Positions 26,851 through 35,356 of a stretch of 64,000 bases of DNA are shown piece by piece. The stretch spans positions 1 to 64,000 of the forward strand of contig NZ_JAEKFI010000004.1 of assembly GCF_016650635.1 (NCBI RefSeq). The letters run 5' to 3'. The stretch's first letter is position 1. The number at the start of each line of letters is the position of its first letter. Under the pieces are notes generated by a model. The model searched no databases and was not told where the DNA came from. It worked only from the letters and a program-made list of their open reading frames with translations. Origin of the DNA: Pseudomonas sp. TH43 (GTDB taxonomy: Bacteria > Pseudomonadota > Gammaproteobacteria > Pseudomonadales > Pseudomonadaceae). Both the position numbers and the translations under genes were made by a program.

Positions 26851-27490
26851 CCTGATGAATAAGCATAGCGGCGATCTGCAGGTCGCCGGCGAACAGCGCC
26901 TCAGCGCTGCCCAGTTTCAGCGTTCTACGGAGCAGGAGCCGATGGAAGAGTTCGAGCCGATCCGCGATTTTTTCCAGCGTCGCCAGGCCAAACATCTGAG
27001 TGAGCGTGCGTCGACGGTGCAAATAGTGACTGAGCGCGCCGCAGCCTACCGAGGCCATTTTGTTTTTCCAGGCATCGACACCTTTGCCGGCATCGAGGTC
27101 GATGGCCAGCGTGTCGGTTATGTCGACTACGGCATCAACCCGCTGGGCGACCGGCTCTATATCAACAAGATTGAAATCGAGGACCAGCATCAACGTGGGG
27201 GAGTGGGTCTATCCGTGATGTGGTTACTTTGGCGCACGCATCAGGTGCCCTTGGTGCCTATTCAAGAGTTCTGGAGTTCAAAGGGATTTTGGTACAAGGC
27301 TCGCCAGCGGTTGGCAGCAGCAGGCGCACTGATCGACCCTGAACTCCATACGGGTGATCTGGAGCAAGCCCAACAGCGCTGGCAGCATCTGATTCCCGAG
27401 CTTCCACACGAACGGCAGATCCGCGAGATGATGGCCTCGCCGGAGTGGCCCGAGATCGAGGCGGGATTCAACGCGAGGCAAGCGTTATGA
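26843..27490 (+). CDS. Putative GNAT-like acetyltransferase, 215 aa
   Basis: Starts at 26843, overlapping the preceding small gene. Residues about 85-145 fit the core of the GNAT fold: GQRVGYVDYGINPLG, then LYINKIEIEDQHQRGGVGLS, where QHQRGGVG resembles the acetyl-CoA loop (Q/R-x-x-G-x-G/A). The N-terminal 70 residues and the C-terminal 50 are additional helices. Substrate unknown. The assignment is moderate because the usual last motifs are weak. Confidence 0.55.
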   Translation: MTDLMNKHSGDLQVAGEQRLSAAQFQRSTEQEPMEEFEPIRDFFQRRQAKHLSERASTVQIVTERAAAYRGHFVFPGIDTFAGIEVDGQRVGYVDYGINPLGDRLYINKIEIEDQHQRGGVGLSVMWLLWRTHQVPLVPIQEFWSSKGFWYKARQRLAAAGALIDPELHTGDLEQAQQRWQHLIPELPHERQIREMMASPEWPEIEAGFNARQAL

Positions 27491-27624
27491 GCTGGGGCAT
27501 GCCAACATCAGCACCACGTGCATATACGATCGGCGAGCTTCCAGACCGGAAGATTCGCCGACATGTAAAGTGCAGTATTAGGCACCGCCCCCCTGTGGGG
27601 ACTGTGGCGGTCGGAATGGAGTGA
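27487..27624 (+). CDS. Possible small protein, 45 aa
   Basis: Its ATG overlaps the stop of the acetyltransferase-like gene (ATGA), the sort of coupling seen in real operons, but the product is basic and has no family. Its 3' end overlaps the end of the convergent traY-like gene by 47 bases. It may be a chance frame. Confidence 0.3.
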   Translation: MSWGMPTSAPRAYTIGELPDRKIRRHVKCSIRHRPPVGTVAVGME

Positions 27625-29761
27625 TCGCCCTGCTGATAGACCCAGTCAGCATCTGCCGGGTACTCATAGACAGCCCCCCCATAACCCCCTGCATAGAGTT
27701 CTCGTAAGGATTTAAACCAGGCTCAGACAGACTAATCATGTTGAGCACGCTACGCGGGAATGAAGTGATCAGTTGGGCGCTGGTGACAACTACGTTCCAT
27801 GACAGCAGGATGATCACTACGACCATCAGCAAGCCGCCGATCAGGATGCCGCCGAGGCTTTCCAGCGGACGCCCGACATCGGCGACCCCCGGATCAAACA
27901 TACCCCAAAGCCCCATAGCCATAGCCTGGACCATTGCAAGACCAACAGCGCTGATCACGATCGCTGCTGCCAGACCACCCACGGCCAAAGCAGGATAGAG
28001 GAAGATGAAGATGAAGGCGTTCCACCCTTTCGCCGACAGCTGGGAGGTGTGCTCTTCCCCTTTCGGGGCGGCCATGCCAGCCGACCAGAGCGTCACTCCG
28101 AAAAAGGTCGTAGCAACGGCTACGAGCCAGCTGATTGCCCCCATAAGTCCATAGATAGCAAACAATAGAGGCATCACGTATCCAAGCAACCCGCCGGAGA
28201 CAATCATTACACCTCCGATTGCTTTTGGCAGCGTCCCATCAGTGATTGAGTTAAGACCGGGGATGTATTTCGCGATCGTCCCGCCCGCAAAAAATCCAAT
28301 GCCAGTGCCAACGAGCGAGCGTCCCCAAGACGCAATGTTGTGGATATTCTGGTTCGAGGGCCCGGTCGTGGACTTGAGGATGTCGAGCGAAAAAACTCTA
28401 GCCAGCAGCGACTTTTCAGCACCAACATTTCCGGGTTGAATCTGTGCCAGGGCTTCGCTTTCGACCAGTTTTGAGAGCGAGTCGCCCGGAGTCATTGCCG
28501 AAAGCGTAGATTTTGGCATCATCTGTGCGGTCGCGCCCTCTGCGTAGCTAGCAGCACGTGAGAAGTCGCTCGCTGCGCGCAACACGAAAGTGCCGCCGAG
28601 CATCCAACCCCAATTCTTTACTTCGTCAAAATACGCTTCACTACGAGCAGCCTGGTCAGTTGCAATCGTGGTGCTGATGGTTTGCTCAACCATGGTTTTG
28701 TACCAGTCTGCGGACTGACTAGCCCATGTGATACTTTCCTCAAAAAACGTCTTCGCGTCCCCTGCCCCAACAGTCCCGTCTCGAGCCAAAATCGCCTGCT
28801 GGACGGCATGCTCGACCAGACCGATCCAGATCTCACGCTGAGCCGAGGCTATACCGACCTCGATAGAGGCGGCATTGTTTTTCTTGACCTGTTCATACTC
28901 ATCACTGCAGGTCATTGACGACAACCAACCGGATTGGCAAAACCACCCCTCGGTTTCCATCTCCCGCTCGACCGTGCCAGTAACCGCGTCGGGCTCGATC
29001 AATCGTTGGACACCCATGCTCACAGCACGGGCCAATTCGTCGCTCGGAGGAATTAACGGTATCTGTAAAGATCGGCCCGCGTTTGCGATATACACACCTG
29101 CAGCAGCGGCTTCAGTCGAGCCCGCTGCTGGATACTTACCGCCGTAGACCTGATTCCATTTTATTTTTAGAGCCTCATTCGCAAGGTCACGACTTGATAG
29201 CGAATTTAGTTGATCGTTCGGATCTCGGAATATCTTCAGACCAGCGAGTTGGACCGCTGAGATTTTCCAACTGTTAAGCATGTCCAAAGCGACCCTCGCG
29301 TCGACTTCAACTCGGAATTTCGGATCACTAAACAGGTTATGGCGATGCATCAGTTCAAATGCATTGTGTTGCATCGTGTCGCCGAATTCGGCCGCAGATT
29401 TGGAGACCCCGGCGACAAGAGCGTGTCCTGGCGTCAAAGAGATCTGAATCCCGCCGGCACTAGAGACAGGAATAACCGGTGCAATTAGAGTCAAGGCGAA
29501 GATCACCCGCAGGGGGTAGAAAAAAGCCTCGTTCCCATCTTTTGCACCGAAAAAATTACCGTTGTTTTTGAGTCGGAAAATGCCGAGAAACATAGCCCAG
29601 GCCGCGAGGGCGCCGAACATGGCTAGGCCGAGTGTAGAGAAAGCGGATGCAAATATCGTCAGCGGAGTTACGTCCTGAGCACCTATTCCAGGGAGTTCTG
29701 CCGCATCAAATATCCAACGACCGAAAAGCCATGACAGCACAAGTGCGGAGAAACTATTCAT
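27578..29761 (-). CDS. traY: DotA/TraY-type conjugation membrane protein
   Basis: 727 aa. Several hydrophobic segments frame a large periplasmic loop: near 40-60 (SAFSTLGLAMFGALAAWAMF), 86-100 (VIFALTLIAPVIPV), then after residue 460 a cluster (GSFFAGG, MIVSGGLLGYVMPLLFAI, GAISWLVAVATTFF, FIFLYPALAVGGLAAAIVI, GILIGGLLMVVVIILL). This matches the DotA/TraY family of IncI/Dot-Icm secretion systems, where TraY lies in the inner membrane and its equivalent in R64 is the recognition target of the ExcA exclusion protein. No other channel genes follow, so this is an orphan. It starts 4 bases inside the end of the 29,758 gene. Confidence 0.85.
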   Translation of the reverse strand: MNSFSALVLSWLFGRWIFDAAELPGIGAQDVTPLTIFASAFSTLGLAMFGALAAWAMFLGIFRLKNNGNFFGAKDGNEAFFYPLRVIFALTLIAPVIPVSSAGGIQISLTPGHALVAGVSKSAAEFGDTMQHNAFELMHRHNLFSDPKFRVEVDARVALDMLNSWKISAVQLAGLKIFRDPNDQLNSLSSRDLANEALKIKWNQVYGGKYPAAGSTEAAAAGVYIANAGRSLQIPLIPPSDELARAVSMGVQRLIEPDAVTGTVEREMETEGWFCQSGWLSSMTCSDEYEQVKKNNAASIEVGIASAQREIWIGLVEHAVQQAILARDGTVGAGDAKTFFEESITWASQSADWYKTMVEQTISTTIATDQAARSEAYFDEVKNWGWMLGGTFVLRAASDFSRAASYAEGATAQMMPKSTLSAMTPGDSLSKLVESEALAQIQPGNVGAEKSLLARVFSLDILKSTTGPSNQNIHNIASWGRSLVGTGIGFFAGGTIAKYIPGLNSITDGTLPKAIGGVMIVSGGLLGYVMPLLFAIYGLMGAISWLVAVATTFFGVTLWSAGMAAPKGEEHTSQLSAKGWNAFIFIFLYPALAVGGLAAAIVISAVGLAMVQAMAMGLWGMFDPGVADVGRPLESLGGILIGGLLMVVVIILLSWNVVVTSAQLITSFPRSVLNMISLSEPGLNPYENSMQGVMGGLSMSTRQMLTGSISRAITPFRPPQSPQGGGA

Positions 29762-30291
29762 TCGATAGCCCTCACCCGCACACAGTAATCATTAGGCAGC
29801 ACTCGTCCTATCAACAACGACGGTCGTTTAAAAATCTCTCGCAAAAATCGCAACGGGTGTGGTGCGCTTTGCGTATAAGCCATATGAATGCGGTAGGCAT
29901 TCTGAAAAAGCAACATCAGCACCATATTCAGAAAAACACCATTAGCGAAAAGAAGCATCTTGCCCTGCCCCCAGCTTGCGGCAAAATAAGCAAGCACAGC
30001 AGCCACACTAATAACCAATACAAAATTGACAAAAATAAGCGACTTATAAGCACGTCGCAGTGACTCATTCGTAACTTGGCTCTTCAAACAAATGTCATCC
30101 CACAAAAGCTCATCATCAAGCTCTGCGAGATGGCGATCAGCTTTCGACTGTATCCTTATTTCGCTGACCCAATGGTAAATATTTTTGATGAAATAAATCG
30201 GAAGAGTAGCGGCATTTTTAAGCTCACGACCAGCATTAACAGTCTGACGGTAACCACTCAGGTAACCAAATGCCGTTTTAATTTTACTCAT
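29758..30291 (-). CDS. Membrane protein upstream of traY, TraX-position of IncI
   Basis: 177 aa from the ATG at 30291 (GGGGAGT upstream); the longer frame from 30384 overlaps the next gene more. The N-terminal half is helical and charged; two transmembrane segments form a hairpin near 100-150 (FVNFVLVISVAAVLAYFAAS, LFANGVFLNMVLMLLFQ). It ends in an Arg-rich tail and overlaps traY by 4 bases. In IncI plasmids a small membrane protein gene, traX, precedes traY, so it may be the matching partner; this is by position, not by recognised sequence. Confidence 0.6.
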   Translation of the reverse strand: MSKIKTAFGYLSGYRQTVNAGRELKNAATLPIYFIKNIYHWVSEIRIQSKADRHLAELDDELLWDDICLKSQVTNESLRRAYKSLIFVNFVLVISVAAVLAYFAASWGQGKMLLFANGVFLNMVLMLLFQNAYRIHMAYTQSAPHPLRFLREIFKRPSLLIGRVLPNDYCVRVRAIE

Positions 30292-30466
30292 GATTACTAC
30301 TCCCCATATAAACAGGAGGAATTGGAATTTCTGGATCCTTGATTTGTATCGTACTTTCGCTTCTATAAGCCTGCGGCATTTCACGAGCCGGAACGACCAA
30401 ACCGAAATAAATAATTAGAAAAACGCCGATGGCTCTTGGAATCTTTACGCTTGCCTCTTTAAACAT
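30284..30466 (-). CDS. Small exported protein, 60 aa
   Basis: A short hydrophobic N-terminus (IGVFLIIYFGLVVPA, residues 13-27) suggests export or membrane anchoring; the rest is a Pro/Ser/Glu-rich tail. It overlaps the gene behind it by 8 bases and the one in front by 8, giving a tight three-gene unit with traY. No family is recognised. Confidence 0.55.
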   Translation of the reverse strand: MFKEASVKIPRAIGVFLIIYFGLVVPAREMPQAYRSESTIQIKDPEIPIPPVYMGSSNHE

Positions 30467-30647
30467 GGTTCCCGCCCTCCTTCGAAAGAATTTCCTCTAC
30501 AGTTCCAGCAAGGGTTGAAATGATATAGCCGTCATGCATGCATGATTCGGGCAACTCACATGCTTTAACCTGTATTTCTCGCAGTATTGCGAGAACCTTC
30601 TTTAGCTGCTCATACGACATAACCAAAGCCTCTTTATGTTCATACAC
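30459..30647 (-). CDS. Small helical protein, 62 aa
   Basis: First gene of the traY unit; a start nine codons later (MSYEQLKK) is equally possible. The chain is helical with two Cys (ACELPESC) that could form a pair. No family is recognised. The product probably is not membrane-bound. Confidence 0.5.
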   Translation of the reverse strand: MYEHKEALVMSYEQLKKVLAILREIQVKACELPESCMHDGYIISTLAGTVEEILSKEGGNHV

Positions 30648-30803
30648 ACTATTCTATGACCCTAAAGCTAAGCCATCTAATTGATTGTTCACAAACATAA
30701 AAATGCTTTTGCAATTACGTAATAATAATTTGAATGAGTTCTAGCTTGATTTACAGAGCATAAATAAAGACCATCATAGAGCCAGCCTATATACCGGCAA
30801 AAA

Positions 30804-30823
30804 AAGCCCCTATGAAGGGGCTT
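30804..30823 (-). terminator. Terminator of the 142-aa lipoprotein gene
   Basis: AAGCCCCT and AGGGGCTT pair over a 4-base loop; on the minus strand the stem is followed by a T-run. It lies 18 bases after the stop of the lipoprotein gene. Confidence 0.8.
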
Positions 30824-30840
30824 CTGAACAAGAAGCGAAA

Positions 30841-31269
30841 TCAATAACGCCGAAGCATCTGCGCAACACCCGCAAAAAATTCTTCGGGATGGTTGGAATG
30901 CGTCTCTATATCACTCTCAGAAACATACGCTGACCACTTGCCATTTTCATATACAAATTTAAAAGCGTCTGTACCAGCAGTTTGGCGGCCGTAACCGCCG
31001 ATATTGTCTATCGGACGCACCTTCTGAACGCCATTTATCAGCAGTGACATATATCCGGTGTCGCGATTGCCAGGCTCATTCCAGAAAGTGAGTTGAATAC
31101 TTTCAGCCTCCGGCCGCCCTACAGCTTTATCCAAGTATCGAGAGGTCTTTTCGCTGTACACAGCATCAGCCGTCGCAGTTGCCGGCATGACCTTATTCAT
31201 TTTGGGTTCGCCACAGCCGACAAGTGCAGCCAAAACCAGGGTGACAACGATGATACTCAGCTTTTTCAT
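30841..31269 (-). CDS. Lipoprotein of unknown function, 142 aa
   Basis: A lipoprotein signal with lipobox LVGC (Cys19) is followed by a mature domain rich in Tyr, Gly and Asn (GNRDTGYMSLLINGVQKV, NIGGYGRQTAGTDAFKFVYENG). The product should sit in the outer or inner membrane leaflet facing the periplasm. No family is recognised. It is followed by a clear terminator and has no close neighbour downstream. Confidence 0.7.
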   Translation of the reverse strand: MKKLSIIVVTLVLAALVGCGEPKMNKVMPATATADAVYSEKTSRYLDKAVGRPEAESIQLTFWNEPGNRDTGYMSLLINGVQKVRPIDNIGGYGRQTAGTDAFKFVYENGKWSAYVSESDIETHSNHPEEFFAGVAQMLRRY

Positions 31270-31363
31270 AACCAGATTCCCTCAATTTAATGTGCCAGGA
31301 TCTCTTCCTGCTGTAACAGCGGGGCGGTATCGAGACCTGGCAAAGGAGCCAGACGTAGATTCG

Positions 31364-32050
31364 TTACTGCGTCCGCTCCATAGCCACCGGCTGCAGCGGC
31401 GCCTTCAGCTTGATTTCCACACGACGGTTCTGCGCCCTTCCCTGCTCCGAGTTGTTGCTTGCGACCGGCTGGGACGGACCGGCACCGAACACCTGGATGC
31501 GATTCTTATCAATGCCCTGGCTCATCAGGTGCTTACCGACGCTAATAGCGCGCCTCTGGCTCAACTCGATGTTGCTAGAGTTGCTACCGACACTATCGGT
31601 ATGGCCAGTTACCTCAATATTGTTCTCACCGTACTGTTTGAAGGATCCAGATAACTTATCCAGGTTAAATTGGGCTGCAGGAGACAATTCGGTCGAGCCA
31701 TTAGCGAACGTGATCGCACCTGGCATCACCAGCTTGATGTCATCGCCTTGGCGCTTTACGTCGATGCCAGTGCCAGCGGTCACTTTGCGGAGTTCAGCCT
31801 CCTGACGGTCGGCGTACACTCCGTAACCCGCACCGGCCAATCCACCGATACCAGCGCCAATGAGAGCGCCTTTACCCTGGTTTTCCTTGTTGATCAGCGC
31901 ACCTGCGGCGGCTCCTACGATAGTGCCGATGGAGCCCCAGGTCAGGGTCTGGTTGCGAGTACCATCCTGATCCTGCAACCCAGTACCAGCGCAGCCAGTG
32001 AGAGAGAGGAGAATGCTGGTAACCAGCACGGAGGTAATAGCTTTTTGCAT
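31364..32050 (-). CDS. OmpA-family lipoprotein
   Basis: 228 aa from the ATG at 32050; an earlier start would place 31 residues before the signal. A lipobox (SLTGC, Cys18) precedes a Gly-rich segment typical of glycine-zipper membrane proteins (GTIVGAAAGALI, GALIGAGIGGLAGAGYG), then an OmpA peptidoglycan-binding domain (TFANGSTELSPAAQFNLDKL, VTGHTDSVGSNSSN, QRRAISVGKHLMSQGI, NRRVEIKL). It would anchor the envelope to peptidoglycan. Similar genes occur on Pseudomonas mobile elements; a role in mating contact is inference. Confidence 0.85.
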   Translation of the reverse strand: MQKAITSVLVTSILLSLTGCAGTGLQDQDGTRNQTLTWGSIGTIVGAAAGALINKENQGKGALIGAGIGGLAGAGYGVYADRQEAELRKVTAGTGIDVKRQGDDIKLVMPGAITFANGSTELSPAAQFNLDKLSGSFKQYGENNIEVTGHTDSVGSNSSNIELSQRRAISVGKHLMSQGIDKNRIQVFGAGPSQPVASNNSEQGRAQNRRVEIKLKAPLQPVAMERTQ

Positions 32051-32363
32051 GTCGAGGCCTCTAGTTGTTAGTCGTAGAATGGAGAAAGTGCGTCCGAGCC
32101 AGTTGATAGAGTCAACCGGATATATACGAATAACAGCGAGCACCCGACCGGGCTATTTTAGTTATTGCCTCCCTACCCCTATCGCTGCTCGGGGGTAGTT
32201 TGGTACGCAGCCATTAATTGCTACTTACTTCTTAGCCATAATTATCTACCAGCACTACCGCACATACAAGTAACAAACCGCCAACTTCCTCATGATAAAT
32301 ATATATCGCAAAACCAAAAGCCATATATAATCAACGACAAAAAGTAGCCACTACAGACCAACG
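32051..32363. other. 313-bp AT-rich intergenic stretch
   Basis: No gene is visible. The AT-rich last 100 bases contain a perfect -10 TATAAT at 32,326-32,331, suited to the TraX gene that starts at 32,364, without a convincing -35. Confidence 0.5.
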
Positions 32364-33116
32364 ATGAAAACTTTCGAAAGAGACAGCTCGCTCGATCTAA
32401 TTAAGTGGATCGCACTATTTACGATGATCATCGATCACACCTGGTTTGTGCTACCAAATGAAATCCAGGAAAATATGAGTTGGATGAGAGTTTTCGGCCG
32501 ATTTGCATTTCCATTATTCTGCCTGACGATTGCCGCAAATGTAGCCCGGCGGCCACTCCGTTACCCCGGTGGATGGACGTACCTCTGCGGGATACTGTTG
32601 TTCGCAATACTGAGCCAGTGGCCCTATTCAAGATATTTCAATAATGGGCATTTAAATATTCTGTTCGTCCTCGCTCTTGGACTGGTGATCGCTCAGGCGG
32701 TACATCATCGAACCCCCAGGCTATTCGCCGGCGGGATCTTAGTCTTGGTGACTGCTATCGCTTACCGCCCGGTGCTGAGCTACGGCTTGGCTGGAGTACT
32801 GCTACCTGCTGCGCTGATATCCGCGCTCCGGGCGGGCAAGCTGGAGATAAAAGTCGCAAGTTGGTCCCTGTGCGCTCTCCTCGCCGCTATCGCAAATGTC
32901 GGCGGCTCGATTTTGCTGTTGCCTAATCTGCCCGCGATTGATTGTGCAGTCATCGCCGCAGCCGCACTGGCGCCGGTACTTGGGCTGACCCTGCTGCAGA
33001 TCCAAGTCCGGCCGCTGCGTCCAGTAGGAAACTGGCTCTACCCGGTTTATCCGATCCATCTGCTCCTGCTCAGCTCGATGTCGATAGCCTCCAGCTCTGC
33101 CCTGGCAAGCGCTTAA
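32364..33116 (+). CDS. traX: TraX-family membrane protein (pilin acetylase type)
   Basis: 250 aa with about eight hydrophobic segments and the TraX signature at the start (SSLDLIKWIALFTMIIDH, then FGRFAFPLFCLTIAANV, and SQWPYSRYF). TraX of F acetylates the N-terminus of pilin; relatives also occur as TrbP in IncP plasmids and in stand-alone acyltransferases. It ends with YPVYPIHLLLLSSMSI, as expected. No pilin gene is present in the window, so the substrate would come from a helper system. It stands alone on the plus strand. Confidence 0.88.
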   Translation: MKTFERDSSLDLIKWIALFTMIIDHTWFVLPNEIQENMSWMRVFGRFAFPLFCLTIAANVARRPLRYPGGWTYLCGILLFAILSQWPYSRYFNNGHLNILFVLALGLVIAQAVHHRTPRLFAGGILVLVTAIAYRPVLSYGLAGVLLPAALISALRAGKLEIKVASWSLCALLAAIANVGGSILLLPNLPAIDCAVIAAAALAPVLGLTLLQIQVRPLRPVGNWLYPVYPIHLLLLSSMSIASSSALASA

Positions 33117-33616
33117 GCCCCGGGAGGGCGCTGAGCAGGCTTCTTAAGCCTACATCCGCCATTGCGCATCCTCCAGGCGACACCCCGATGCTCGAACCCA
33201 CCCCCTTCCCTTCTGGGGCTTTTTTCAACGCGCATACGATGCCTTGGCGCCGTAGGTGCTTGCACCTGATATGGAACTGCGGGTGTCGGGCTGCAAGCCC
33301 GGCCGGGCCCGGGCAGAGCCCGAGATTTGTTATCGCGCCGTGCCGAAGGCACGAAATGCGCGATGCCTATATGCGTCGATGGGGCTCCCGACACATCGAA
33401 AGTCTCTTTCTTTACCCGTAGGGGGAATAGACAGAACTATAAAATTTCACTTATTTCAACGCCAAGGAGACGGCCTCGGATAACCGATAAGCGAAAAGCA
33501 AAAAGATAGGTTTATGTATTAGATGCGGGGCAATGGATTACAGTGAGGATAGTCAAGAATGAAAATATCAGGCAGTTGGGCACGGGACAACCTCCGCGGA
33601 GCGGATGTGTAAAGGG
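33117..33616. other. 500-bp non-coding stretch downstream of repA, possible oriV
   Basis: No credible gene. A C-run/GGGG stem with a T-run at about 33,203-33,226 could be a terminator, a GC-rich inverted cluster lies at 33,285-33,330, and the last 100 bases before repA (as read on the minus strand) are AT-rich with DnaA-box-like TTATCC/TTATCG near 33,477-33,490. In IncFII-type plasmids the origin lies downstream of repA, so this is the place to look. The exact origin cannot be fixed here. Confidence 0.35.
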
Positions 33617-34474
33617 CTATGTTCGTCGTCGAGATAGCTCGCTAGCCAGCCTTTCATCTGCAATGACTGCAGCGGCAGAAGCCGAAATATTTTGCTCTAT
33701 AGCAAGAGCGACGATCAGTTGATGACGTATTCTCGCGTATTCATAATCGCGAGGAGGTAGGGTCTGGGTACTGAGTTCAGCCGCTTGCTTACGCCCTTCA
33801 GCCTTGCGCCAATTGCTTGTGGATCGCTCACGCTTGAGCTGCTCCAGCGACCGACGTTCGATTTCAGCAGACCGGCGCTGCGAGATGGCCTGTAGTTGAA
33901 GCTTGCGGTTTTTCAGTGCTCTTTTTTGTGCCCTCTCGAAGAGGTAAGCGAGGCCCAGATCCCTCCAAAATAACTTTGTAAATCTGATTAAAACTTTAGT
34001 GCGTACAAGATGCAGTCCATTCTCGTTCTTTTCATCTAACCGATTTTTTTGGGCTCGTTTATAGACGTATCCCACTGCCTCCATGCCGCTCAAGAGCCGA
34101 CTCAAGGCCCCGGTAGAGATACCAGACTGTTCAGCAATACGGCATTGCGCATTTAGGTTGAAACGACCGGCCTCGTCGATCCACCCAAGCACGCTGGTCG
34201 CCAAATCAAGGCGAAGGAGAACGGCTTCTGCAATGTTGCCCAAGGCGATGTACTTTTCTATACGACTGCGCCGGTCACCGTGGATAGAGTCGAGCCGACG
34301 CAGATACTTTCCGCGGTTCTCTACGATGCAAGATAACCTTTCCCAGGCTTTCTTAATAAGCGGGTTGCTCTTCTGCTTTTCAGATAGGCGCCGTGGCGCT
34401 GCGAAACGCGCAGACGAAATACTCCTGGCCGGTGCGCTTAACGCATAATGTGGATCTGAGGCTAACCTCGCCAT
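33617..34474 (-). CDS. repA: RepA replication initiator, IncFII-like
   Basis: 285 aa from the ATG at 34474; the longer frame from 34507 would ignore the leader coupling described next. The chain is very basic, with a helix-turn-helix-rich centre (AQCRIAEQSGISTGALSRLL, GLHLVRTKVLIRFTKLFWRDLG) and a long Arg/Lys/Glu-rich helical C-terminus (RAQKRALKNRKLQLQAI). This is the layout of RepA of IncFII and related replicons. The upstream leader peptide and antisense RNA fit the same control scheme. It shows that the element was, or still can be, an autonomous plasmid. Confidence 0.82.
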   Translation of the reverse strand: MARLASDPHYALSAPARSISSARFAAPRRLSEKQKSNPLIKKAWERLSCIVENRGKYLRRLDSIHGDRRSRIEKYIALGNIAEAVLLRLDLATSVLGWIDEAGRFNLNAQCRIAEQSGISTGALSRLLSGMEAVGYVYKRAQKNRLDEKNENGLHLVRTKVLIRFTKLFWRDLGLAYLFERAQKRALKNRKLQLQAISQRRSAEIERRSLEQLKRERSTSNWRKAEGRKQAAELSTQTLPPRDYEYARIRHQLIVALAIEQNISASAAAVIADERLASELSRRRT

Positions 34475-34542
34475 CGCACACCCGACCAGTGGTGAACGCA
34501 CGCGCAAAGTCGCCGCTTGCAGAGCTGCAAGAGCATGTACAT
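34462..34542 (-). CDS. RepA leader peptide, 26 aa
   Basis: A small frame (MYMLLQLCKRRLCACVHH, then WSGVRWRG) starts at 34542 and ends at a TAG that overlaps the repA start by 13 bases. In IncFII (tap) and IncL/M (repB-type leader) replicons, translation of such a leader is required to start RepA translation, and the antisense RNA blocks the leader. The overlap and the position match; an alternate start at 34536 is possible. Confidence 0.7.
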   Translation of the reverse strand: MYMLLQLCKRRLCACVHHWSGVRWRG

Positions 34543-34551
34543 ACTAAGCTT

Positions 34552-34635
34552 ACCGATTGCGTTCCGCAGGTTTCCGCCAAGAAATCAGCTGCCGAACGTA
34601 ATTAAGGAAAGGCCCGCCTCGTGCGGGCTTTTTTT
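34552..34635 (+). ncRNA. Antisense copy-control RNA of the repA leader (CopA/RNAI-like)
   Basis: On the strand opposite to repA, a promoter can be read (TTGCAG at 34,517-34,522, 17 bases, CATACT at 34,540-34,545), then about 82 bases ending at a strong terminator (GCCCGC, CTCGT, GCGGGC and a run of seven T, 34,612-34,635). Inside it a hairpin (34,560-34,598) presents the loop CGCCAA at 34,575-34,580, the complement of UUGGCG, the loop sequence that begins pairing in IncFII, IncI and IncL/M copy control. The start is predicted, not measured. Confidence 0.75.
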
Positions 34636-34885
34636 ATGCCCGTTTTTGCGAGGCGTGCCGCTGCTGCGCGTAGAACTCACAAATGTCTGCGAGATTCCAG
34701 CGAATTGCGCGACCGAAATGCAACGGCTGTGGAAAGGCGGGATCGTTTTTCGATAGTCGATAAAGCGTTGATCGTGAAATTTTAAAGATCTCGCAAACCT
34801 GCTCAGTAGTTTGAATTTGCATCGCATATGTCTCGTTGTCGAAGCCTGTGACGCTGATCATTCGCGACACGAGCTGACACGTCAA
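34634..34885 (-). CDS. AlpA-type helix-turn-helix protein
   Basis: 83 aa, with an alternate start at 34822 (MQIQTTEQV). The family is clear: TTEQVCEIFKISRSTLYRLS, then FPQPLHFGRAIRWNLADI, a MerR-like helix-turn-helix used by AlpA regulators and excisionases. On tRNA-integrated elements AlpA proteins often activate integrase expression or act as directionality factors. It is the closest candidate for an excisionase here, although it is far from int, next to the repA control region. Confidence 0.85.
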   Translation of the reverse strand: MTCQLVSRMISVTGFDNETYAMQIQTTEQVCEIFKISRSTLYRLSKNDPAFPQPLHFGRAIRWNLADICEFYAQQRHASQKRA

Positions 34886-35034
34886 TCCGCCGAAAACAGG
34901 CCCTAACTCGCTGTTTTTTTGGTCGTTTTTCTATCGTAATTGCATCTGAATATATTTATGCGGCGCCACAGCGAAGTGCCCACAATCAAAGCGACGGAAA
35001 AGAATTAAAATAACTATAAATATAACCAATCAAT

Positions 35035-35268
35035 CTATTTAAACTTGGATTTGAATCGATTTTGAGCATCACGCTTGGTTGTCACGTCAGTAGCCCCCCA
35101 AAGCGATCCGCCGCGAGAGGATAAAATTTCAGACAAATCGCTATTCGATGTATCTACAAAATCGGGGGCGATCCACACCTCATAAAAAAAGCCGAGCAAG
35201 CTGAGTAAAAACTTCGCGACTGACGACAGGACGGGAGTGAATCGCTCGAATGCGATAGACACATCCAT
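35035..35268 (-). CDS. Possible small hydrophobic protein, 77 aa
   Basis: The frame begins inside the intergenic region after the 576-aa gene; an upstream extension to 35445 overlaps that gene. It has one hydrophobic segment (VLSSVAKFLLSLLGFFYEVW) that could be a membrane anchor. No clear Shine-Dalgarno is visible. If real, it would be a third, membrane-associated partner of the cassette at 35.4-38.9 kb. Low certainty. Confidence 0.35.
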   Translation of the reverse strand: MDVSIAFERFTPVLSSVAKFLLSLLGFFYEVWIAPDFVDTSNSDLSEILSSRGGSLWGATDVTTKRDAQNRFKSKFK

Positions 35269-35356
35269 GACTGCTGCTGGCAATAGCCTCTCGCCACGAA
35301 CGGCAGTTGTCGACCCATAGCGGTCGGTCTCGGTGGACCGCAGGTAGCCTAAGAGT

